64,000 bases of DNA from Vicinamibacterales bacterium (GTDB lineage: Bacteria; Acidobacteriota; Vicinamibacteria; Vicinamibacterales; UBA8438). This document shows positions 51,383 to 61,487 of the stretch, in pieces. The position numbers and the translations under genes were made by a program. How positions within the stretch are numbered: position 1 is the first letter of the stretch; each line of letters starts with the position of its first letter. The notes under the pieces were generated by a model. That model worked only from the letters and a program-made list of their open reading frames with translations. It was not told the origin of the DNA and did no database searches. The stretch covers positions 62,001 through 126,000 of the forward strand of contig CATQHX010000025.1 in NCBI GenBank assembly GCA_958296065.1, read 5' to 3'.

Positions 51383-51964
51383 CTACTGAATCGGCGTGGC
51401 GCCGGCCGGTGCACCTGTCTGCGTAACCGGCAATGCGGCCGTCCCCTGGTAGATTGTCGCGCCCTGATTCGTTCCGAAGAAGCGCGTACCACCGCCCGGA
51501 TTCGGGTTCGCCCCCACGAAGTACGTGGAGACCAACCCGCCGGCAGCGACACCGTTGCACGACGCGGGCGCACCGGTCGCAACGGCCCCGCCGGTCATCG
51601 TGACCGTGTAGCCGCTCTTGATCGACGGGTCCGCACCCAAGTCGGTACCGATGAATCCGTCACCGCCGCCGACCGTCGGCGGCGTCGCCAGGCTGGCCAG
51701 CGTCGGCGCGTAGAAGCCGTTGCCGCAGCTCGCCGCGTAAGTCGCCTGCGCACCGTTGATTGCCCGCAGCGACCCGATCGCCGATGCCTCGTTGCCCGCC
51801 ATCCGCGCCCGAAACAGGCCTGGGGCGGCGATCGCGGCGATGATGCCGATAATCGCCACGACGATCAGCAGCTCCATCAACGTGAAACCCTCCTGCTTCT
51901 TCACGACCCACCTCATCATCCCCTCCCCTTCGTACATATCCTCACCGGTTCGCACTCTTCTCAT
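51383..51964 (-). CDS. pilA: Type IV pilin (major pilin-like)
   Basis: KKQEGFTLMELLIVVAIIGIIAAIAAPGLFRARMAGNEASAIGSLRAIN. Confidence 0.9.
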   Translation of the reverse strand: MRRVRTGEDMYEGEGMMRWVVKKQEGFTLMELLIVVAIIGIIAAIAAPGLFRARMAGNEASAIGSLRAINGAQATYAASCGNGFYAPTLASLATPPTVGGGDGFIGTDLGADPSIKSGYTVTMTGGAVATGAPASCNGVAAGGLVSTYFVGANPNPGGGTRFFGTNQGATIYQGTAALPVTQTGAPAGATPIQ

Positions 51965-53205
51965 CCCGCGAGCTGGCCAATCAGGTCGAACACGGGCAGG
52001 TACATGGCCACTACGATGCCCCCGACGACGATCCCCAGCACGGCGACGACCGCAGGCTCGAGCAGTGCCGTCATGCCCGCGACATCGCGATCGACCTCCT
52101 CCTCGTAGAAGTCCGCCACCTTCGCGAGCATCGAGTCCAGGGCCCCGGTGGTCTCTCCGACGGCGATCATCTGCGTCACCATCGCCGGAAACACCTGCGT
52201 CTCCCGCAACGGCACGGCCACCGATTCGCCGCGCTCGATAGCCGCGCGCGTCTTCATGACCGCATCCTCGACCACCGCGTTCCCCGCGGTTCCGGCCGTG
52301 ATGTCCAGGCTATCGAGGATCGGCACGCCGGCGCCGAGCAACGCCGACAGGGTGCGGCAGAACCGGGCAACCGCGTTTCTGCGTACGATACCGCCTACCA
52401 GGGGCGCGCGAAGCGCGGCACCGTCGACCGCCCGCCGGCCGCCCGTTGTCGAATAGTACCGGCGAAACAGCAGCGCGGTACCCACCGCGCCGAGACCGAG
52501 CAGCGGAACGGCGGCGGCGAACGAGTCGCCGGCCGCGATCACCAGTCGCGTCGGCAGCGGCAGCACCGCGCCGAGCCCTTCGAAGAGCGTGGCAAACGTC
52601 GGGATAACCTTCCAGAGAATCACCCCGACGACGATGGCGGCGATGGAAAGGACCGCCACGGGGTACATCATGGCGGAGCGCACCTGCCCCCCGAGGACGA
52701 CCTGTTTCTCGATATGCACCGCCAGACGCTCCAGGATGGCGTCCAGCACACCACCCGCCTCTCCCGCCTCGACCATGCTGGCGTAGAGCCGGTCGAACGA
52801 GCGAGGGTGAGCCCTCAGCGCGTCGGCCAGCGTCGCACCGGCCTCGACATCGGCGCGCACCGCACGAATGGTCGCGGCGAAGCGTCCGTCCTCTTCCTGC
52901 TTCGCAAGCACGTCGAGACACTGCACGAGCGGCAGCCCCGCATCTATCATCACCGCGAACTGACGGGTGAACACGGCGAGGCTTCGCGGCGAGACGGCCC
53001 TGGAGCGCCTGAACCAGTCGGCGCCCGGAGCATTCCGTTCCACCCGGTCGATTGCAGTTACCAGAATCTGCTCGCGCCTGAGCGCGGCAACGGCATCCTC
53101 GACGGACGCGGCACGACGCTTCCCGCTGATCCGCTCTCCCTGGCGCGTGCGCCCGGTGAACGCGAAAGTGGTCTTCATCGGATCCGTCCCTGTCGCGGCG
53201 TCCAC
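51961..53205 (-). CDS. pilC: Type IV pilus/type II secretion inner membrane protein (PilC/GspF)
   Basis: AVFTRQFAVMIDAGLPLVQCLDVLAKQ...FYEEEVDRDVAGMTALLEPAVVAVLGIVVGGIVVAMYLPVFDL; start likely 53178. Confidence 0.93.
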   Translation of the reverse strand: MDAATGTDPMKTTFAFTGRTRQGERISGKRRAASVEDAVAALRREQILVTAIDRVERNAPGADWFRRSRAVSPRSLAVFTRQFAVMIDAGLPLVQCLDVLAKQEEDGRFAATIRAVRADVEAGATLADALRAHPRSFDRLYASMVEAGEAGGVLDAILERLAVHIEKQVVLGGQVRSAMMYPVAVLSIAAIVVGVILWKVIPTFATLFEGLGAVLPLPTRLVIAAGDSFAAAVPLLGLGAVGTALLFRRYYSTTGGRRAVDGAALRAPLVGGIVRRNAVARFCRTLSALLGAGVPILDSLDITAGTAGNAVVEDAVMKTRAAIERGESVAVPLRETQVFPAMVTQMIAVGETTGALDSMLAKVADFYEEEVDRDVAGMTALLEPAVVAVLGIVVGGIVVAMYLPVFDLIGQLAG

Positions 53206-54293
53206 TCCGCTTCGTCCCGTCCACGAGCAATCAGTGCTTCCAGCTCCTCGCGGTTCGCGGCGTGGTCGAGCGCCTGCTCCAGCGTGATGCGGCCTCGCCG
53301 ATACAGGGACGCGAGTGCCTGAGTCATCGTCTGCATGCCGCGCTGCTTCTGGCCGGCCTGCATCGCCGCATAGATCAGATGCGCCTTGTCCTCGCGGATC
53401 AGGTTGCGAATCGCCGGGGTGACTATCAGCACCTCGACCGCGCAGACCCTCCCGCCGGCATCGGCCGTCGGCACGAGCGACTGGCAGATCACTCCCTCGA
53501 GCACCAACGAGAGCTGGGTGCGAACCTGCGGCTGCTGGTCCGCGGGAAAAAGGTCGACAACCCGGCCGACGGCGTGCACGGCCGAGCTCGTATGCAACGT
53601 GGCCAGAGTCAGGTGGCCGGTCTCGGCGATCCGCAGGGCGGCCTCGGTGGTCTCCAGATCGCGCATCTCGCCGATCAGCACGACATCGGGATCCTCGCGC
53701 AACGCCGCCCGTAGCGCTGGCGCGAAGCCGGCGGTGTCCTGGTGCACTTCGCGCTGGTTGACGATCGACCGCCGATGATGATGAACGTACTCGACAGGAT
53801 CCTCGATGGTCAGAATGTGGCTCCGCCGCTCGGCGTTGATCCGGTCGATCAGGGCCGCGAGGGTCGTGCTCTTGCCGCTGCCGGTCGGACCGGTCACCAG
53901 CACGAGCCCGTGCGGCCGCGCGGCCAGCTCCGACACCGCGGGCGGCAGGCCAAGCTCATCGAATCCCGGAATCGCCCCGGGAATCAGGCGGTACACCGCC
54001 GCCACGGTGCCGCGCTGCCTGAAGACATTGGCGCGCACCCGCCCCACGCCCTCGATGCCGAGGGAAACGTCGAGCTCCAGAGTCTGCTCGAACCGTTGCC
54101 GCTGCTCCGCGGTCAGGCCTCCGTAGATCAGGCGCCTGGCGTCATCCGGCGTGAGCGGCCCGAGGTCCGCCTGCGCCTCCAGGACACCGTTCAAACGAAT
54201 CTGCGGCGGCACGCCGGTGGTCACGTGCAGATCCGAACCGCCCCGCTCGGCGGCGCGGGCCAGCAACTCCGCGAGCGTGGCCGACGCGGTCAT
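53175..54293 (-). CDS. pilT: Pilus retraction ATPase
   Basis: SDLHVTTGVPPQIRLNG, VLVTGPTGSGKSTTLAALIDRIN, VVLIGEMRDLETTEAALRIAETGHL. Confidence 0.93.
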   Translation of the reverse strand: MTASATLAELLARAAERGGSDLHVTTGVPPQIRLNGVLEAQADLGPLTPDDARRLIYGGLTAEQRQRFEQTLELDVSLGIEGVGRVRANVFRQRGTVAAVYRLIPGAIPGFDELGLPPAVSELAARPHGLVLVTGPTGSGKSTTLAALIDRINAERRSHILTIEDPVEYVHHHRRSIVNQREVHQDTAGFAPALRAALREDPDVVLIGEMRDLETTEAALRIAETGHLTLATLHTSSAVHAVGRVVDLFPADQQPQVRTQLSLVLEGVICQSLVPTADAGGRVCAVEVLIVTPAIRNLIREDKAHLIYAAMQAGQKQRGMQTMTQALASLYRRGRITLEQALDHAANREELEALIARGRDEAEWTPRQGRIR

Positions 54294-56035
54294 CGAACCG
54301 TCTCCCGCGTCACTTCGTCGATCGAGGTCACGCCTTGTGCGATCTTGCGCAGTCCACTCCGGCGCAGCGTCAGCATCCCCTCTTCGATTGCGGCGGCCCG
54401 CAGGCCACGCCCCGTTCCGCCGGCGAGAATTCGCTCGCGCAGCCGGTCGGTCACCTCCAGCACTTCGTAGAGACCGATCCGACCCTTGTAGCCGGTCCCG
54501 TTGCACGCATCGCACCCGCTTCCCTTCATCGGCGTCACCATACGGGCCTCGTCATCGCCGAACCCGATTTCGACCAACGACGCCGGGCTTGCCGCCACTG
54601 GTGCCGCGCAGGCCCCGCATACCCGGCGAACGAGGCGTTGCGCGCAGATGAGGTTGACCGAGCCGGCAATCAGGAACGGCTCGATTCCCATGTTCAGGAG
54701 GCGGCTGACTGCGCTCGGTGCGTCATTGGTGTGCAGGGTGGACAACACCAGGTGACCGGTGAGCGCCGCCTTGACGGCGATCTCCGCGGTTTCGACGTCA
54801 CGGATCTCCCCGACGAGAATGACATTCGGATCCTGCCGCAGGAGCGCCCGGAGCACCGTGGCGAAGCTCAGCCCGATCGCCTCGCGAATCTGCACCTGAT
54901 TGACCCCCTCGATGTTGAACTCCACCGGATCCTCGGCGGTCACGATGTTCGTGTCCGAGCTGTTGAGTCCGGCAATCGAGGAATAGAGCGTGCTGGTCTT
55001 GCCGCTCCCGGTGGGCCCCGTCACCAGGACCATCCCCCAAGGCCGGTGGATGTTCTCGGTAAACCGCCGGAGCGACGCCTCTTCGAACCCGAGCTTCGTC
55101 ATGTCGAGCACGAGACGAGCGTGATCGAGCAGGCGCAGCACGATCTTCTCTCCGAAGAGCGTCGGCAGAGAGGAAACGCGCAGATCGATCGATTTCTTCG
55201 CGCTGCCGTCCCGGAAACGGATCCGGATCCGCCCATCCTGCGGCACGCGCCGCTCGGCGATGTCGAGGCTGGCCATCACCTTCAGCCGGGAGGTGATGGC
55301 ATCCCGCATGCGCTGGGGCGGCGTCATCACCTGATGCAGAACGCCGTCTATGCGGAACCGGATTCTGAGGTCTCTCTCGTAGGGCTCGACATGGATGTCG
55401 CTGACGTCGCGCTGCACGGCAAGCGTCAGGATGACGTTGACAAGCCGGACAGCGGGCGCCTGCCCGCGAGCCTCGTCCCCGGCCACGAGCTCGACATCCC
55501 GGGCGACGTCGGCGGACTGCGCTTCGTCCGGCCCGCCTCCCGAGGCCTCCATCTCGCGCACCGCAACGTCGAGGGCGCGCCCCCCGCCGTCGGCTTCGCC
55601 CGCGCCAGGGCCGCCATCGTAGTACCGGGCGATGGCCGCGGCCACGGCCGCCTCCGACGCCACCAGCGGCTCGACCGTACAACCGGTCCTGAAGCGCACG
55701 TCATCGAGGGCGGCCACGTCGCGCGGATCGGTCATCACGACCGTCAACGTCGCGCCGGAGCGCCGGAGCGGCACAATCCGATGCTTGCGGGCCGTGTCGG
55801 CCGGAATCAGCTCCAGGACGGCGGACTCGATCTCGAACCCGGAAAGGTCGATGGATCGCACACCGTACTGGGCGCCGCGCAGTGCGGCCATCTCCTCGGC
55901 CGGCAGGAATCCGAGTTGGACCAGAGCGGCGCCGAGATCGCCGCCGTTCGCCTCGCGAAACGCCCGCGCCTCTTCGAGCTGGGTCTGGGTGATGCGCCGC
56001 TTCTCGAGCAGCAGTTCGCCTAAACGGTCAGACAC
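54290..56035 (-). CDS. pilB: Pilus assembly ATPase (PilB/GspE)
   Basis: VLVTGPTGSGKTSTLYSSIAGLN, VILVGEIRDVETAEIAVKAALTGHLVLSTLHTNDA, zinc motif CGACAAP...CDACNGTGYKGR. Confidence 0.94.
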   Translation of the reverse strand: MSDRLGELLLEKRRITQTQLEEARAFREANGGDLGAALVQLGFLPAEEMAALRGAQYGVRSIDLSGFEIESAVLELIPADTARKHRIVPLRRSGATLTVVMTDPRDVAALDDVRFRTGCTVEPLVASEAAVAAAIARYYDGGPGAGEADGGGRALDVAVREMEASGGGPDEAQSADVARDVELVAGDEARGQAPAVRLVNVILTLAVQRDVSDIHVEPYERDLRIRFRIDGVLHQVMTPPQRMRDAITSRLKVMASLDIAERRVPQDGRIRIRFRDGSAKKSIDLRVSSLPTLFGEKIVLRLLDHARLVLDMTKLGFEEASLRRFTENIHRPWGMVLVTGPTGSGKTSTLYSSIAGLNSSDTNIVTAEDPVEFNIEGVNQVQIREAIGLSFATVLRALLRQDPNVILVGEIRDVETAEIAVKAALTGHLVLSTLHTNDAPSAVSRLLNMGIEPFLIAGSVNLICAQRLVRRVCGACAAPVAASPASLVEIGFGDDEARMVTPMKGSGCDACNGTGYKGRIGLYEVLEVTDRLRERILAGGTGRGLRAAAIEEGMLTLRRSGLRKIAQGVTSIDEVTRETVR

Positions 56036-56147
56036 CGGGACATCGTCATCTTCCCGGAGGTCCGAAGGTGAGCAGGGGGTAACTCCATTGTAGGAGCTTG
56101 CGCGTCAGAACGCAACGAAGCGAGTTCCGACGCGCAGGCAGCCGCGA

Positions 56148-56699
56148 TCAACCGACCATGACGGCCGCGGCAATCACCGTCGTCCAGAGTCCGTTCCGCT
56201 CGCCGATCGCCGTTTGCGTGACATGCTGGGTCCGGACAATCTGGTTCGACAACCGCCAGACCTCCTTGTTCTCGTCCCAGCTCTTCTCCGGATCGAACTT
56301 CAGCCCCAGGGTCGTCGCCAGCATCTCCGCGGCGAGGTCCTCCGCGTAGTCTCCGGCCGTCTCCTCGTCCTCGCCGAAGCTGTGGTGCTCCGAGAGGTAG
56401 CCGTACAGACTGGGGTCGCGCGGGATCGCCACTCCCACCGTTGCCGCGATGAGACGCTGCGGCTCCTTGGTCGCCGCCTCGGACATGACCACGAAGGTCA
56501 CCTGCCCGGGCTGCAGACGCTGCACTCCCTCTTCGCGCGGAAGAATCCGGCATCCCGGGGGAAAAATGCTCGAGACCCGAACCACGTTGCAGGCGGCGAT
56601 CCCCGCCGAGCGCAACGCCAGCTCGAACGAGGTCAGCTTCTCGCGGTGCGTGCCGACGCCCTTCGTGAAGAAGAGCTCGCGGGGTACCAGTCCAAACAC
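56148..56699 (-). CDS. Pyruvoyl-dependent arginine decarboxylase
   Basis: ELFFTKGVGTHREKLTSFELALRSAGIAACNVVRVSSIFPPGCRILPREEG (VSS self-processing site). Confidence 0.9.
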   Translation of the reverse strand: MFGLVPRELFFTKGVGTHREKLTSFELALRSAGIAACNVVRVSSIFPPGCRILPREEGVQRLQPGQVTFVVMSEAATKEPQRLIAATVGVAIPRDPSLYGYLSEHHSFGEDEETAGDYAEDLAAEMLATTLGLKFDPEKSWDENKEVWRLSNQIVRTQHVTQTAIGERNGLWTTVIAAAVMVG

Positions 56700-56913
56700 G
56701 GGAATCCGGACGCCGGAGGTCCAGCGCCACCAGTGAGCGACGCATCCTATGGTACGGCTCGCACCCTGTCAAGGCGGCGTGGCCGGCATGAAACTTCCCC
56801 GCCAGCCAAACGTATCAAGCGGATGTGGACGCGGGGGGCACAGGCACATTTCAGCGTCATCGACGCGCCGCTGGCCGGGACACGGACTCCCGGGGCGCTA
56901 GAATGGAGAGATC

Positions 56914-57648
56914 ATGCAGGCTCGGAACGGGTTGAACGGCGAGCCGCCGGTCGAGCGCCTCGGCCTGATCAGCCGCCTGCTCGGCACCCTCACGTCGCCC
57001 CGCGAGACGTTCGAGCGCGTGATGGTCGACCCGCGCTGGGTCGGGGTTCTGGTGCTGGGCGTCGTCGGCGCGGCGGTGCTGAGCAGCCTGCTCCTGACCG
57101 CCGACTTCGCGCAACGGGCCCTGCTCGAACAGCAGCTCTCCTCGATGGAGTCCTTCGGGGCCCCGGTGACCGATGAGGTTCGAGCCGAGATGGAGCAGGG
57201 CAGCCGGTTCGCCGCGTACACCACGTTCGGCTCCATGCTGGTCGGCGTGCCGATCTTCTGCGTGGTTCTGGCCGGGATGCTGCACGGCGTCGGCTACGGC
57301 CTGCTGGGCGGGGAAGCGAGCTTCGGGCAGGTCTTCGCCGTCGTCGCTCACGCCGGCCTGGTGTTCCTGGTGCAGCAGCTCGTCGCCGTCCCGCTAAACT
57401 ATGCGCGCGAGGCGATTACGTCGCCCACCACGCTGGCCGCCTTCGCGCCGATGCTCGACGACGACGCGTTCGCCCACAAGCTGCTCGGCACCATCGACCT
57501 CGTAAACGTGTGGTGGATCATGCTGTTGTCTATCGGTCTGGCCGTCGCCTGGAAGCGCCGGACGGCCCCGATCGCCACCGCCCTGTTCGGCATCTACGCC
57601 GGCATCGTTCTGATCATCGCAGTACTGCGCACGAATTTCGGTTTCTGA
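56914..57648 (+). CDS. Yip1-domain membrane protein
   Basis: LISRLLGTLTSPRETFERVMVDPRWVGVLVLGVVGAAV and multiple TM segments. Confidence 0.75.
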   Translation: MQARNGLNGEPPVERLGLISRLLGTLTSPRETFERVMVDPRWVGVLVLGVVGAAVLSSLLLTADFAQRALLEQQLSSMESFGAPVTDEVRAEMEQGSRFAAYTTFGSMLVGVPIFCVVLAGMLHGVGYGLLGGEASFGQVFAVVAHAGLVFLVQQLVAVPLNYAREAITSPTTLAAFAPMLDDDAFAHKLLGTIDLVNVWWIMLLSIGLAVAWKRRTAPIATALFGIYAGIVLIIAVLRTNFGF

Positions 57649-57650
57649 AC

Positions 57651-58994
57651 ATGTCGAGAAAGCTACTCATCGGCGGACTGATCGTCCTGATCGGCGCCGC
57701 GCTCGTGGCCGTCAATCTCCTGTTCGAACGCTCCGACGCGGCGGAAGTCGACGTCGAGGCGATCGAGCGGCGCGATCTGGTCGCGATCGCCTCCGCGCCC
57801 GGCACCATCCAACCGCAACTCTCGGTCGACATGAGCGCCAGCACGATGGGCCGGGTCACGCGCCTGGCGGTCGACGAGGGCGAGCGGGTCACGGCCGGAC
57901 AGTTCCTGCTCCAGATCGATCCGGAGAACCTTCAGGCGATAGTCAACCGCGGCCAGGCGTCCCTCGACGCGACCGTCTCGGCCCACGAGCAGGCGCAGGT
58001 GGCCGTGGAGACGGCCCGCGTCAACCTCGAGGTCGCCCGCGAGAACCTGGAGCGCCAGGCCGATCTCTGGTCGTTGCGTCTCGTCTCCCGCGAGGCCTAC
58101 GAACAAGCGACGGCCGACGTCGAGCTGCGGGAGACCGAGCTCAAGGCCCGGGAGGTCGACGTCGAGGGAGCGGCGCAGCGCATTCTCCAGGAACGGGCGA
58201 CGCTCGACAGCGCGCGCTACGACCTCACGCAGGTGACCATCACCTCGCCAATCGACGGCATCGTGACCCGGCGCAACATCGAAGAGGGGGAAACGGTCGT
58301 CATCGGCACGATGAACAACCCCGGAACGGTGCTGCTGACAATCGCGGACTTCTCGGTTCTCGAAGCCGAGATCGAAGTCGACGAGACCGACATCCCGGCC
58401 GTGCGGCTCGGGCAGCCGGTCGAGATCACGATCGACGCGCTGCCGGACCGCACCTACACCGGGCGCGTAACCGAGATTGGCAACAGCCCGATCCAGAATC
58501 AGAACGCGGCCGCCGGCGCCACGCAGGAGGCGACCAACTTCCTGGTGGTCGTCGTTGTCGACGGCGACATACCCGGCGTGCGGCCCGGCTTCACCTGCAC
58601 GGCGGAGATCACGACGGCGACCCGCACCGCATCGCTGGCCGTTCCCATCCAGGCGACCACCGTGCGCGAGGTCGAGCTGGACGCGTCCGGCCGGATCGTG
58701 CGGCAAGTCGATGACGGCGGGTCGGGCGTCATCTCCCGCACCGCCTCCGCCTCCTCCGATCCGGCGCTGGCCGGCGGAGAGACCACGAGGGAAGAGCGGG
58801 AGGGAGTATTCGCGGTCCGCCAGGGGCGCGCGGTCTTCGTGCCGGTGACCACCGGCATCGCCGGCGAGCGCTACTTCGAGGCCCTGAGCGGCCTGGAGGA
58901 AGGGGACCTCGTGATCACCGGTCCGTTCGAGGTGGTCCGCAACCTCGACGACGGCGACCCGGTGGATCCCAATGAAGCTGATTCTGATTCATGA
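57651..58994 (+). CDS. HlyD/MacA-like efflux periplasmic adaptor
   Basis: VTRLAVDEGERVTAGQFLLQIDPENLQAIVNRGQASLDA...ITSPIDGIVTRRNIEEGETVV; start ATG 57651. Confidence 0.88.
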   Translation: MSRKLLIGGLIVLIGAALVAVNLLFERSDAAEVDVEAIERRDLVAIASAPGTIQPQLSVDMSASTMGRVTRLAVDEGERVTAGQFLLQIDPENLQAIVNRGQASLDATVSAHEQAQVAVETARVNLEVARENLERQADLWSLRLVSREAYEQATADVELRETELKAREVDVEGAAQRILQERATLDSARYDLTQVTITSPIDGIVTRRNIEEGETVVIGTMNNPGTVLLTIADFSVLEAEIEVDETDIPAVRLGQPVEITIDALPDRTYTGRVTEIGNSPIQNQNAAAGATQEATNFLVVVVVDGDIPGVRPGFTCTAEITTATRTASLAVPIQATTVREVELDASGRIVRQVDDGGSGVISRTASASSDPALAGGETTREEREGVFAVRQGRAVFVPVTTGIAGERYFEALSGLEEGDLVITGPFEVVRNLDDGDPVDPNEADSDS

Positions 58995-60204
58995 GATGCT
59001 CCGGATCGCGCTCGGCGCGATCTGGACCAACAAGCTCCGTTCCTTCCTGACGATCCTCGGGAACGTCGTCGCCGTCACGTCGATCATCACCCTCGTCTCC
59101 TTGATCCAGGGCATCACCGAAGAGGTCAAGGATGTGATCCTCTCGGACGTGGGCGCCGACGCGTTCCTGGTCGACCGCCGCGGCATCATGATGAGCGAGG
59201 AGGACTTGGAGCGGACGCGCAACAACCCGCGGATCACCCTCCACGACGCGGAGGCCATCCGGCGCTTCGCCTCCAATGTCACCGCGGTCATGGCCTTCGG
59301 ACGCCGCAGCGGAGAGGTGCGCTACCGCCAGCACGTGCTCGAGTCGGTCCAGATCCAGGGCGTGACCGAGGAGTTCATCCGGTTTTCCACATTCAACGCC
59401 GAGATCGGACGGCTGATGACTCCCACCGAGGTCCGCCGCAGGCGCAACGTCGCGGTCCTCGGATGGGACACCGCCGACCGCCTGTTCGGCGCACTCGATC
59501 CGATCGACAGGCAAGTGAGGATCCGCGGGGTGCCGTTCCGTGTCGTCGGCGTGAGCCGGCCCCAGGGTTCGTCCTTCGGACAATCGCAGGACGAGTTCGC
59601 CGTCATTCCACTGGGCGCGTTCCAGCGGCTCTTCGGCAGCCGCACCTCGCTCGGGCTCCGTGTCCAACCGGCGGATCCGGCCGAGATCGACCGGGCGATC
59701 GGCGAGGCCACGGTCGCCCTGCGGATCGAGCGGCGCCTGAAAGCGACCGAGGACGACAACTTCGGGATCTTCACGTCCGCGACCGCCCTCCGCATCTTCA
59801 ACCAGGCCACCACCGGCATCTTTGCGGTGCTGGTCGGCGTCGTGGGCCTCGCGCTCGTCGTCGCCGGCATCGTGATCATGAACATCATGCTGATGGCGGT
59901 ATCGGAGCGGACCCGGGAGATCGGTCTGCGCAAGGCGCTCGGCGCCCGGCGACAGGACATCCTGTGGCAGATGCTGTCCGAATCGGTAGCGCTGTCCGTG
60001 CTCGGCGGCGTTGCGGGCACGACGCTCGGCGCGGCCGCGGCGCTCGCGCTCGACCGGTTCGCCCCGGTGCCTGCCGTCGTGCACCCCTGGTCGGTGATTC
60101 TCGCCATCACGATGACCGCCGGCGTCGGACTCTTCTTCGGGCTGTACCCCGCGGCGCGGGCGGCGGCTCTCGACCCGATCGACGCGCTCGGGAGGGCCGA
60201 CTGA
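58972..60204 (+). CDS. ABC transporter permease (MacB/FtsX family)
   Basis: ALGAIWTNKLRSFLTILGNVVAV...MNIMLMAVSERTREIGLRKALGARRQDILWQMLSESVALS. Confidence 0.9.
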   Translation: MKLILIHEMLRIALGAIWTNKLRSFLTILGNVVAVTSIITLVSLIQGITEEVKDVILSDVGADAFLVDRRGIMMSEEDLERTRNNPRITLHDAEAIRRFASNVTAVMAFGRRSGEVRYRQHVLESVQIQGVTEEFIRFSTFNAEIGRLMTPTEVRRRRNVAVLGWDTADRLFGALDPIDRQVRIRGVPFRVVGVSRPQGSSFGQSQDEFAVIPLGAFQRLFGSRTSLGLRVQPADPAEIDRAIGEATVALRIERRLKATEDDNFGIFTSATALRIFNQATTGIFAVLVGVVGLALVVAGIVIMNIMLMAVSERTREIGLRKALGARRQDILWQMLSESVALSVLGGVAGTTLGAAAALALDRFAPVPAVVHPWSVILAITMTAGVGLFFGLYPAARAAALDPIDALGRAD

Positions 60205-61487
60205 TGCGCGGATCGCTCCTGCGGGAAATCGTGGTGATGGCGCTCACAACCATCCGGACGCAGAAGATGCGTTCCGGCCTGACGATCCTCGGCATCGTCA
60301 TCGGCATCACCGCGATCGTCGGAATGACGTCGCTCATCCGCGGGTTCGACGAATCGCTGCGCGACAGCATCCGCGAGATCGGCCCCGACACGATCTTCGT
60401 CGCGCAGTTCTCCGCCGTGAGCATGATGTCCGGCGCCGACTTCAACGAGCTCATCAAGCGGCCGACCCTTACGCCGGCCGACGCCCGCGCCATCGAGCGG
60501 CAAGCCGAATCGATCGCCCAGGTGAACATCACGATCGGCGAGGGCGGGCCCGGCTCGACGCGTAGACGCCTCTTCTACGGGGGCGAGCGTACGAAGCTGC
60601 TCACGATCACCGGCACCACGCACAACTATCCGGACGTGTTTCACATCACCGTCGAGCAGGGACGCTTCTTCACCGAAGGCGAGGTGAGCCACCGCCGTCG
60701 GGTCGTGGTGCTGGGCCAGACGCCGTACCTGGCACTCTTTCCGAACGTAGACCCGATCGGCAAGACGGTACGGATCGGCAACCAGCCCTACACGGTCATC
60801 GGCGTGATGGGCGCGCGGCCTGGCATCGGCCAGTTGGACGCCGGCCAGGACGATATCGCAGTAATCCCGCACAGCGCCTATCAGCGGCAGTTCGGCGTCC
60901 GTCTCACGCGATCGCGGCGCGGCCGGTTGCAGTTCCTGATGATCGCCGCCGTGCCGCGCGAGGGAGTGGCGCGCGAGGACGCACTTCGCGACGTCACGGA
61001 GGTGATGCGCATCCGGCACGGCCTGCGCCTCGACGAACCGAACGACTTCGACCTCATGACGCAGGACGCGGCCCTCCGGCTGTGGGATCAGGTCAGCAGC
61101 GCGACGTTCCTCGCCCTGGTCGCCATCTCTTCCATCGCGCTCCTCGTCGGCGGCATCGGGGTAATGGCGATCATGACGATCTCCGTCAAGGAGCGGACGC
61201 GCGAGATCGGCACCCGCAAGGCCATCGGCGCGCGGCGGCGGGAGATTCTCTGGCAGTTCCTCCTCGAGGCGGTGTTCCTGACCGCCATCGGCGGCGTCCT
61301 CGGCATCCTCTTCGGCAGCGGGATCGGGATGGGCGTGCACTACGCCACCGCTTTCCCGGTATCCCTGCCCTGGTGGTCGTTCGCTATCGGCATCGGCTTC
61401 TCGGCGACGGTGGGCATCGTGTTCGGCATCGTGCCGGCGATCCGCGCCTCCGGACTCGATCCGATCGAGGCGCTGCGCTACGAGTAG
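60204..61487 (+). CDS. ABC transporter permease (MacB/FtsX family), second subunit
   Basis: ALTTIRTQKMRSGLTILGIVIGITAIVGM...TISVKERTREIGTRKAIGARRREILWQFLLEAV; start ATG 60204. Confidence 0.9.
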   Translation: MRGSLLREIVVMALTTIRTQKMRSGLTILGIVIGITAIVGMTSLIRGFDESLRDSIREIGPDTIFVAQFSAVSMMSGADFNELIKRPTLTPADARAIERQAESIAQVNITIGEGGPGSTRRRLFYGGERTKLLTITGTTHNYPDVFHITVEQGRFFTEGEVSHRRRVVVLGQTPYLALFPNVDPIGKTVRIGNQPYTVIGVMGARPGIGQLDAGQDDIAVIPHSAYQRQFGVRLTRSRRGRLQFLMIAAVPREGVAREDALRDVTEVMRIRHGLRLDEPNDFDLMTQDAALRLWDQVSSATFLALVAISSIALLVGGIGVMAIMTISVKERTREIGTRKAIGARRREILWQFLLEAVFLTAIGGVLGILFGSGIGMGVHYATAFPVSLPWWSFAIGIGFSATVGIVFGIVPAIRASGLDPIEALRYE

